Assembly: GCF_964204645.1 (NCBI RefSeq)
Contig: NC_134031.1
Location: forward strand, 14,343,307-14,407,306
From: Tubulanus polymorphus
Lineage: Eukaryota > Nemertea > Palaeonemertea > Tubulaniformes > Tubulanidae
DNA: 64,000 nt
Reading direction: 5' to 3'
Position 1 is the first letter of the stretch; the number at the start of each line of letters is the position of its first letter. This document shows positions 56,263 to 64,000 of the stretch, piece by piece. Position numbers and translations under genes: made by a program. The notes beneath the pieces were generated by a model that was not told where the DNA came from, ran no database searches, and saw nothing but the letters and a program-made list of their open reading frames with translations.

Positions 56263-57143
56263 TGTGCGCTCAGTAAACGGGAAATTCACAGGTTTCTCAT
56301 ACTGTGGAGGCTAAGATTGAGATCCTTGAACGATAAGAGAGTCACTTTTAACCACTATCAGTGGTGTTTAATATTTGAAACCACGCCAAAAGAGAAAACA
56401 CTTTTACGGCTTTCATCTCGGTGATCTCCACATTGTCCTTGAACTACGTGTTTTAACCTACTTCCGCCGTAGCGGCCATCTAGCGTCTGTTCGTGTCATC
56501 GAATAACACTGTTGCCTGAAGTTATTATTTCACCGCCGACTCCAAAGCGTTTGCAAACCTCTGAAAACCTTGCTTCCACGGCGGGCGATCTGATGGACTC
56601 TAGCCTCTGTCTTCTATTTGGTCACGTCCTGAGAACGAAGTGTTCTATATAGAACAACTTCCTCTTCGAAAGAGGCTTACCTTAAGCTCCGTCTAATTGG
56701 TGTGTTCCACAAGGTCATTACAGGGCCATCATGTGACACCAAGAGGTGAGATGGAAGGGGGACATATGAGGAGAGAGATGGAAGAGGGAGAGGGGGAGGG
56801 GAGAGCCTGGTGGAAGCAGGAAAGAGCCCCGATGTGACCGAGAACACATCGCTAATGTGATTGCTAGTGAGGTTACAAGTCGTCCCGAATTAGCCAATCA
56901 GACATTTCAATAGATCAAAGACGTCTTTCTCGCTAACTAAAAGCAGGGTTGTAAAGACATTATTTTATCCTGATTGAGCTCGAGACGGTAACTTCTAAAA
57001 CTCTTATTCAATTTCACGAATTTCACGGATAAAAGATCAAATAAGAATAGAGAGAAACCAGATGGAGGAGGTGGAGAGAGATTTGGAATTATTCTCAATA
57101 TGCACAGAACGACTCTATTATCTACCACATACAAATACACATA
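56263..57143. other. No gene recognised; short GA-rich run
   Basis: Purine-rich run at about 56742-56806. Short frames at 56242-56424 and 56937-57152 are unassigned. Confidence 0.6.
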
Positions 57144-57314
57144 CAGTGGCACCTCGTTATGACGAACTCGGTGGAACGATTCATCGGATATAACAACAAA
57201 TCATTTCGTCTCGAAGTTACACAGCAATTAATTTCATACTGGATATAACGAAATATCAGTTATGATGAACATATTTCTGGAAACTGCTAAGTTCGCTGTA
57301 CCGAGTTTCCATTG
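57144..57314. mobile_element. MITE-like element, CAGTGGCACCTCGTT ends, best copy
   Basis: CAGTGGCACCTCGTTATGAC (57144-57163) follows TA. The right end GTTCGCTGTACCGAGTTTCC then ATTG is a partial inverted match (about 17 of 24). Interior GATTCATCGGATATAACAAC and CTGGATATAACGAAATATCA. 171 bp, non-coding. Other copies: 52793-52965 and 42311-42400. Confidence 0.7.
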
Positions 57315-57694
57315 AATGTAATTGGTGCATGTTCAGCCCTAAATCTAGACAAATCTAAATCATTGAACGTGCTTTGATTAGACGAATAATTTCAACAGGT
57401 TGTACTGAATTTCTGTTAAAATCACCTGCCTACTGCCGTGAAGGGTCTCCGGTGCCTTGTAAAGCATCTAGAATCGCGACAACTCATCTCTCACGGGAAC
57501 GTGTCACTTCTCAAGTATGCTAATAATGTCAACGTGTAATCACGGCAGGAAATTTCTGACGGGCCGGGTAAATATGTTGTGATTTTAGGCAACCGGTCTT
57601 ACAGTAAACGCTGATATACTTCGCTGTCAGAGTGAGGGCAACGCGGGGCCGGATATTGCGGCACTTGACCAGGCTCGAGTTTACACAAGAGACA

Positions 57695-57698
<4 letters not shown>
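57315..57698. other. No feature recognised
   Basis: Anonymous sequence. Confidence 0.6.

Positions 57699-57725
<27 letters not shown>
57699..57725. repeat. (GT)n microsatellite
   Basis: About 13 GT units. Confidence 0.95.
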
Positions 57726-57875
57726 AACCTCCGCCCTGTCGAGGGGTTTCCTACAGACCACGTGACGCTCACATGTACAGGAAACAATCGATCAGAAGGT
57801 TACACCTGAGAATGACGTAACCTTCACACTAACAAATACTGAATATGATTCCGTCAACCACTTCTGAAAATATTG

Positions 57876-58075
57876 CAAGTCTGAGATCAAATTAGTTTAG
57901 CCAATCTAGCAACTTAAGACGAGTTTTTGAAACCACATTAGGACCTGGACCGTGCAACAATTAGTTCCAAGAGTAAGTTGCACCAGTCGTGGTCAAAGTC
58001 ATTGTCTTAAATCAGGACTGGTTCTTAATTTCCTAGTTTGTTTTTGAACGCATGATTAGCTGGGACTGGCCGGTA
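57876..58075. mobile_element. Two decayed TTAAGACC-family copies
   Basis: CCAATCTAGCAACTTAAGAC then GACCGTGCAACAATTAG; a second copy starts AAGTTGCACCAGTCGTGGTC and has TCTTAAATCAGGACTGGTTC. Adjacent and in similar orientation. Confidence 0.55.
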
Positions 58076-58415
58076 ATTGATTTTCTAGATTGCTAATCAA
58101 ACCTATATGCACTTAGGACTTATCTTAAAAGTTGAATCAGTCATATAAGAACAAAAATTAGACAACTTGAGACGAATCAACTCTGATATTTACTGCTGCG
58201 AAACTGAATCCACAGCCATTTTTCGGAGCGTGTATTACTGATAACAGAGAAAAGATTATGAATAAGGAGCGGTATTTTTTCTAGTAGCTCCAGTAATTGT
58301 GAAAGACACGATGCGCCGTCTCTTCATCAGAATATAATATTACTTACTGAGTCATTTCTATACTGAAGTTTTTCTCACAAGTAAAGACGAGCTAAGAACA
58401 TGATCGTTATTACAC
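58076..58415. other. No feature recognised
   Basis: Anonymous sequence. Confidence 0.6.
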
Positions 58416-58419
58416 AATA

Positions 58420-59537
58420 CACTCGTCGACCCATCCACTCGTCCACCCGTCCACTCGTCCACTCGTTCACTCGTCCACTCGTTCACTCGTCCACTCGTTC
58501 ACTCGTCCACTCGTTCACTCGTCCACTCATTCATTGACTCATTCACTTGTCACACGATCACTTACTCATCCACTCATTCACTCGCATACTCATCTACTCG
58601 TCCATTCATCCACTCAATCACTCGTCCACTCATTCATTCGTCCACTCATTCACTTATCCACTCATTCACTCGTCCACTCACTCGTCCACTCATCCACTCA
58701 TGCACTCATTCACTCACTCATCCACTCATTCACTCGTCCACTCACTCACTCGTCCACTCATTCACTCGTCCACTCATTCACTCGTCCACTCATTCACTCG
58801 TCCACTCACTCACTCATCCACTCATTCACTCGTCAACTCATCCACTTGTCCGCTCATTTACCCGTCCACTCATACGGTCGTCCGCTCATTTACTCGTCGA
58901 CTCATACGGTCGTCCACTCATTCACTCGTCGACTCACTCACTCGTCCACTCATCCACATGTCCGCTTATTCACTCGTCCACTCATACGGTCGTCCACTCA
59001 TTCACTCGTCGACTCACTCGTCCACTCACTCACTCTTCCACTCATCCACTTGTCCGCTCATTCACTCACTCGTCCACTCATCCACTCATTCACTCGTCCA
59101 CTTGTCCGCTCATTTACTCCTCGACTCATACGGTCGTCCACTCGTTCACTCGTCGACTCACTCACTCGTCCACTTATCCACATGTCCGCTCATTACTCGT
59201 CCACTCATTCACTCGTCCACTCATTCACTCGTCCACTCACTCGTCCACTCATCCACTTGTCCACTCATTTACTCGTCCACTCATTCACTCATTCACTCGT
59301 CGACTCACTCACTCGTCCACCCATCCACTCGTCTACTCATTCACTCGTCCACTCATTCACTCGTCCATTCATTCACTCGTCGACTCACTCACTCGTCCAC
59401 TCATTCATTCGTCCACTCATCCACTCGTCTACTCATTCACTCGTCCACTCATTCACTCGTCCACTCATTCACTCGTCCGCTCATCCACTCGTCCACTCAT
59501 TCACTCGTCAACTCATTCACTTATCCACTCGTCTATT
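58420..59537. repeat. 8-bp octamer array (CACTCGTC / CACTCATT), about 140 units
   Basis: 1.1 kb of octamers of the form CACTCRTY, alternating CACTCGTCCACTCATT, with less frequent GACTCATACGGTCGTC and CACTTGTCCGCTCATT blocks that recur as higher-order groups (for example near 58835-58990 and 59100-59190). Eight is not a multiple of 3, so every frame cycles through the same 8-residue peptide (H, S, T, L, V, P, R, I, F). Two overlapping plus-strand frames of over 340 codons result. I read this as a non-coding satellite. Confidence 0.96.
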
Positions 59538-60160
59538 TATCTACATTTCGGCTTATAAGTAGCAGAAAATAACACCTTGTAGATTAATGACTGGTTGGTA
59601 GGTCATAACTTCAGTCGCTGTAAAAGATCGGTTTATTGAAGATTATCACAAAACGAGTCGTTCCTAATCATGTAAATTGGGAAGGGTGAGATTTATTCGT
59701 AAAAATGAGCACCGTTTTTTGTTTTTGTATTTCTCCATTTTAATTTCTGTTCTTTGAACCAAGATTAAACAAGTTCACAAACTAGAGACTGGGAGCAAGT
59801 CTGCGTGGTAATGTGACGTAATGAATTTCAATTTCGGCGAGTATACAAAAATGTGATTGCACCGCGAAACGAAAACAAACCCGACACCGCAGTCCACATG
59901 AGCGCGCGCCGCCGCCATCACGCCGGGAATAGATAATGAAAAGATATCCTCGCAATGATCAATGGGCTTCACACGCTATTAGCATTCCGTTCACGTGCGC
60001 CTAGCTTGGACTCGCCGTTTCGTGACAACAAAAACCGGATTCAAAACACTGATAGATTGCGCAAATTCGACTCGGTCGTTTCAGTTATAAATCACCATCA
60101 TACAACTTCCATCCCGTCTCCATTGTACACACCGGGACGAGCTGAGCGTATTAATATCGA
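59538..60160. other. No gene recognised
   Basis: Anonymous. GCGCGCGCCGCCGCCATCAC near 59900 is a short CpG-rich run; frames at 59775-59972 and 59955-60266 are unassigned. Confidence 0.55.
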
Positions 60161-60164
60161 GGCT

Positions 60165-60465
60165 CATTACCGCGTGGCAGTCGAGGGTCCACTTGGTGGC
60201 GCTAGTGTTCCTTCAGTCGGAACTGATAACACCTGTGGCAATCGAGTGTCCGCTAGGTGGCGCTAGAATGCATTCAGCCGGAAAAGACAACACCTTCTGT
60301 GGCAATCGACTGTCCGCTGCGTGGTGCTAGTGTGCATCCAACCGGAACTGACGGACCTAATGTGATAAATGAGGATCCACTAGGAGGCACTAGTGGGCAT
60401 TCGGCTGGAACTGACAACACCTACTGTGGCAATCCAGAGTCCGCTAGGTGGTGCCAGTGTGCGTT
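60165..60465 (+). repeat. 62-bp tandem repeat with CTCF-like core in each unit
   Basis: Five units, period 61-64 bp. At the same place in each is CCACTTGGTGGCGC (60189), CCGCTAGGTGGCGC (60250), CCGCTGCGTGGTGC (60314), CCACTAGGAGGCAC (60377) and CCGCTAGGTGGTGC (60441). Against the CTCF core CCASYAGRKGGCRS, units 1, 2 and 4 match 13 of 14 positions and unit 5 matches 12; unit 3 is weaker. All point the same way. The rest of the unit (GGAACTGACAACACCTACTG, TGTGGCAATCGAGTGTCC) is also conserved. Confidence 0.85.
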
Positions 60466-60720
60466 CGATCTCCTCTTTCAATTCTTTGCACAATCAATGA
60501 GTAATTTGGAAAATCGACCGTTAGATATCGAAGTGAGTTGATGAGACCAGAGACTCATTTATTACTGTGTGGGTGGTTTAGTTAGTGGCATCATATAAAC
60601 TATAAGTGGCCGTCATGCAGCCTGTGATCGTCGGTCTGCAACTAACGACTATTAGGCGTCATTGAAGTCTCATCTTCTGACGTTAAAAAAAACAATCCAG
60701 CAAATTTGTATTGATTGATT
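60466..60720. other. No feature recognised
   Basis: Anonymous sequence. Confidence 0.6.
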
Positions 60721-60723
60721 GAG

Positions 60724-60886
60724 AAATGGAGGGTAGAGCGGGGGAGGAAGAGGAGGGTGAGGGGAGAAAGAGTGAGGAGTGAGAGAGAGGGAGGACGAGG
60801 GGAGTGAGAGAAGGAGGGACGAGGAGAGTGAGGGAGGGACAAGGAAAGAGGGAGGGACGTAGGGAGTGAGAGAGGGAGAGGGGGCA
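60724..60886. repeat. Purine-rich (GAGGGAGG) tract
   Basis: About 160 bp of G/A low complexity. The S/L/P-rich minus frame at 60642-60932 is an artefact. Confidence 0.9.
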
Positions 60887-61001
60887 TTAAAAAATAGTGC
60901 AGCCTGTTAAAAACCGTCACTAAATATGTCAAAAATATGAATAATTGCTATCGATTTATCTTCATAATCAAAACCTATTCACAAGTAACCGGAAATTACC
61001 A

Positions 61002-61056
61002 GCGCCGCCTTGTGAAAGCAGTGTTGATTCATTTTCTGGCCAGCGCCTCCTGGTGT
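61002..61056 (-). promoter_or_regulatory. Two CTCF-like motifs facing the 60-kb array
   Basis: On the minus strand, ACACCAGGAGGCGC (61043-61056) matches 12 of 14 and TCACAAGGCGGCGC (61002-61015) about 11 of 14 positions of the CTCF core. They point left, towards the plus-oriented array at 60165-60465. Confidence 0.35.
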
Positions 61057-61795
61057 CGGGAACGCTAGCCTGTTTCTCGTGGGACAGGCCGAATGAGGAT
61101 TCAATCAATATCTGATCGCAACGTGACCTTTCAGTGTTAATTAAGGCGCCGCACAAATTGTTGTCCCGATCAGGCGCTATATCAAACAGATAGCCCGTCT
61201 GATAAACCGTCTTAGGGTTAGATCCCCGTTGGATCCACTGCGAAACATTAATTGTCTTGTTGTGTGACCAGAAATCTCGAGTCTTCGCCCTCGGAAAACC
61301 CCAGGGACCTATTCATCATAAAATATAATCTAAAATTCCATCTCGAAAGAGTTTTATCTTTGAATTGCATCGCGTCGTGGACTTAAAGTCGACCTTGAGA
61401 TTGTTGGTCGCAGAGTCTAGTCTTTTAACTGCCAAGTCAGAATAAACAGTAATCCAAAATGGCAAACGTTACGCGTAAAACAGTGTAAGTTAAAAACCTT
61501 ACAGGCATTTGAAAATTGAAGTTTTTTATTTACAGTAGTATGATGAATGCACGATACATTCAGCGTCATTTCAATCATAGGACGCAATCAATTTCTGACA
61601 GACACTAAAATGCGGATCTGACTTCGGCTCCGACTCCGAGTAAAATTGTCTATTGATTTGAACCGGGGTCATCGACCCGATTTAGAAAAACTGATTTACT
61701 GAAACGCTGATAAAATCTATACGCAATATCATGCAATCTCGTGAATTGATTTATCAGTGATGGCAAATTTTCATTTTTCACTCCAAGCGTCAATT
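61057..61795. other. No gene recognised
   Basis: Anonymous sequence without a notable ORF. Confidence 0.6.
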
Positions 61796-61800
61796 CTTAT

Positions 61801-61888
61801 CACGTGGGTCGACGTCACGTGCGTGTGTCACGTGGTCGCGACCTCTCATAAACAACAATCACGATCGTTTTTCCGTAGCTACGGAAAA
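61801..61888. promoter_or_regulatory. Triple CACGTG cluster and 20-bp palindrome
   Basis: CACGTG at 61801, 61816 and 61829, with GACGTC overlapping the second. Then TTTTCCGTAGCTACGGAAAA, a perfect 20-bp palindrome, at 61869-61888. AATAAACAACAATC-like forkhead/Sox words lie between them. The density suggests a promoter or enhancer, but no transcript start or following exon is recognised. Confidence 0.4.
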
Positions 61889-62900
61889 CAGAAAATCGAT
61901 TCGATCTTTTTCAACGCCGAAACGTCGTCGTTGTAATGTTTGACAAGTCATTTGAAAAGTGTCCGTTAGTTTTATCAGCAATTTAATACCGCGAATTATT
62001 GTGTCAAATGCTTTTACGCAGTCGACGAATCAGAGACCATCAGCGTTACTCCGACACTCCCGATCGATGAAAAGTCAGTTGTTTTCAAAATGATGTTCGT
62101 GACCTTATCGGGCTAGAAAATACTTCTATCAACCTTATTTCAGTTGTAAGCTGCCTTCAAGATTATTGTCCAGAAATGGAGAGTGCGAAAACACGATGTA
62201 TTCGATATGGAGAGGTTATCTTTTGTGCCTATTTCACAAACTGTTGCCTAAACTAATGTAGAGGCAAACTCTTCATGTATGATATATCATTTTGCAGTTG
62301 TTTTAGTCAATTAGTCTAATGAGTTTCAATGATGGGAAAACGTTTGAAATGTAGAGAGTTTATCTATTAGTTCTAGGAGGAAGCCAACCCGTTTCACGAG
62401 CAAGTTCAACTGCGAAACGGTTAGGTTTGAATTTGGTATCCATTTTCCATTGAAGCACGCTTCCAACGTTGGTCCGGGGCTTCGATTCCACGTTCGCTTA
62501 TTTGTAAAAAAGAATTTCATTTTCAATGTTCTAACTTAAAGTGAAATTCCAACCGAAGGAACCGAGATGCATTCTATGCACTGGTCAGATATTCTCATTT
62601 GATATAAAACCATGTAACGAGATGAGATATACTGCATCGTTAAGTGCATGTATGAGTAAACAGACATGCGTGCCCAGGAATACAAGCTCAGCCACATCCA
62701 GAGGAAGTAAATTTCATTGGGGACTTCAGTTTTCCGGGTATATCATTAGTAAGAAGCACATATTGTGATCACAAATTATATTTCTTGTGGGGCTCTTGAT
62801 CAGTATCTGGAGTGATTTAATCCAATATTAATGATTACCCAACGGATTACTCTCAGGATTACTGTGTTACCCCTTGGTATTTACTGGTTGGTTTTTTTCG
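61889..62900. other. No gene recognised
   Basis: Anonymous; frames at 62326-62526 and 62541-62768 are unassigned. Confidence 0.6.
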
Positions 62901-62902
62901 AG

Positions 62903-63052
62903 GTCATCGAGACGTGACTTCAATCAAAAAGTGGCCTCAAATCTTAAGACTGGTCTTAAGTGGTTAGATTATGGGCTACAAACTGTGTAGGAACTAAAAT
63001 GCTTGTCTTAAGTTTAAACGTTGATCCTACCAGTTACTGACCCCTGGACCTG
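62903..63052. mobile_element. TTAAGACC-family fold-back copy
   Basis: GAGACGTGACTTCAATCAAA, ATCTTAAGACTGGTCTTAAG, GGTTAGATTATGGGCTACAA and CAGTTACTGACCCCTGG follow the order of the family; the ends are partly decayed. Confidence 0.6.
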
Positions 63053-63345
63053 GGAGTGATGTTTTTGACCGATAATCTGGACATGAGTACGTATTTAGTT
63101 TTATGAAGGATATCTCTAAGAAGCTGCTCGAAAGATCGGATGCTATGGCGGTTTAATACGTATAAGGATTTACTGAGGAATTCCGGACGACCACAATCCA
63201 TTTCAGCAGAAACTGCTGACATTTCGTGGGAAGTTTTTTCTTCGGCGCTGAGTTTTATAATTTCATCTGTCCAAAGAACGCAAAGCTCGCAAAATCCGAC
63301 GCGGTTACAAAAATTTATACAAATTCCACGAAAAGTGCAAAAACA
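63053..63345. other. Open frames on both strands, unassigned
   Basis: A minus-strand frame at 63034-63222 (with LNRHSIRSFEQLLRDILHKT) and a plus frame at 63140-63382. The minus frame has a plausible composition, but its 3' end lies inside a fold-back element and its 5' side hits a stop, so a real exon is unlikely. Confidence 0.3.
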
Positions 63346-63349
63346 ATCT

Positions 63350-63430
63350 GAATGGGCTACCGTAAAAAAGCAATCCGTTTAGGATGGGCTACCGTAACAA
63401 TCTGTCGGGATGGGCTACCGTAAAAAGGTC
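63350..63430. repeat. About 30-bp repeat (GATGGGCTACCGTAA), three copies
   Basis: GAATGGGCTACCGTAAAAAA, GGATGGGCTACCGTAACAAT and GGATGGGCTACCGTAAAAAG, period about 27-33 bp. Confidence 0.85.
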
Positions 63431-63695
63431 GACTCCGAAGCAGTGCATAAGAAAAAAGACGACAGCAGAAGCGGCGGTATGCTGAACAATGGATAGAGCG
63501 GAGTTTGTTGTGGTGTGGTATCAGTCAGCTTTTTAGAAAGAAACGTTTTCACATTCCTGTTCGCCATGCGTGTTGATTAATGAGCAACAAACTGTTTGTG
63601 TAAATATATAATTCTTTTTCTTCCTGCGAAAAACCGCTAAAATTAGCACCAAACATCAGAGCTATAGCAATAGATATTATAAACTAAATATTTCA
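63431..63695. other. No feature recognised
   Basis: Anonymous sequence. Confidence 0.6.
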
Positions 63696-63698
63696 CCA

Positions 63699-63773
63699 AA
63701 CCTCGGTGCAATCTTTAAGAGTTTTATGAAGAATGTTTAGCGACTTCATCGGGTTCGAATCCCTGCCGGAGGT
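63699..63773 (+). other. tRNA-like fragment with B box
   Basis: GGGTTCGAATCCCTGCCGGA at 63751 is a good B box, and CCGGAGG just downstream could pair with CCTCGG-like bases near 63703 as a weak acceptor stem about 70 bases apart. There is no recognisable A box or D arm and the T stem is short, so this is a decayed tRNA or SINE fragment. Confidence 0.3.
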
Positions 63774-64000
63774 GATTTCAAGCTCTTTGTTGCAAGGCGC
63801 TATAGTCTATAGGAATATGGTGTATAGTGTAACTAGATATAATGTGGATTTTATTCGGAACTGCGTTGAACAGTATTTCAAAGCGCAATTGAGCGATTAG
63901 CACCCCTAATGGAGAAACCGAGAACTAAGAACTTTCTTAAGAACTTGGACAACGAATTCTTATAATATATGAATAACGCTTTTTAACGGTTTTCACGATA
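63774..64000. other. No feature recognised to window end
   Basis: Anonymous sequence running off the end of the window. Confidence 0.6.

Noticed and set aside
58534-59572. Two overlapping plus-strand frames of about 340 codons
   Set aside because: Consequence of a stop-free octamer; both frames give the same peptide.
63034-63222. 62-codon minus-strand frame with exon-like composition
   Set aside because: Its 3' end overlaps the end of a fold-back element and a stop lies just upstream; no convincing acceptor site.

Overview
The window looks like intergenic or intronic DNA from a multicellular animal, most likely a marine invertebrate. The basis is the absence of dense long ORFs, CpG that is not depleted, many micro- and minisatellites, tRNA-derived SINE heads, two non-LTR retrotransposon 3' remnants and many short fold-back (MITE-like) elements. 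I cannot name the phylum or species from the sequence. No protein-coding gene is convincingly present. The longest open frames lie in tandem repeats whose unit length alone keeps the frames open. The only non-repetitive stretch that reads like protein is a short fragment at 4069-4361, and it has a frame break.

Layout. 0-6 kb: a 39-bp minisatellite, a 91-bp array interrupted by a fold-back insertion, a TIR element, the possible coding fragment, a pyrimidine tract and a second minisatellite. 6-20 kb: mostly anonymous sequence with fold-back copies, an AT microsatellite, a composite inverted structure (11.3-12.2 kb), a 353-bp element with GGATCTAGA-type ends, and a minus-strand tRNA-derived SINE. 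20-35 kb: anonymous sequence, small tandem repeats, a TAA microsatellite, a LINE 3' tail, a 1-kb G-rich 31-bp minisatellite and a group of fold-back elements. 35-42 kb: a 480-bp near-perfect hairpin, then a 1.35-kb mosaic of minisatellites with a perfect 33-bp inverted repeat, then a hairpin-bearing tandem array. 43-47.3 kb: purine tract, CAG/CAC array, a perfect (GGT)n of about 73 units, AT array, and a 24-bp minisatellite whose unit is itself a palindrome. 49-58 kb: MITE copies, LINE ORF2 end, SINE, an AT-rich TIR element and 22-bp and 80-bp repeats. 58-64 kb: a 1.1-kb octamer array, a 62-bp array with a CTCF-like core in each unit, an E-box cluster and small repeats.

The most interesting items are the long hairpin (35709-36188), the composite inverted minisatellite blocks (36.3-37.65 kb and 11.3-12.2 kb, which share a repeat), and the CTCF-like tandem array (60.17-60.47 kb) with opposite-facing similar motifs 0.6 kb downstream. 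Several fold-back families also seem to share a terminal phrase, GGGCC followed by GTT. All functional readings are inference: no alignment, folding or database search was run, and repeat boundaries were read by eye and may be off by tens of bases.
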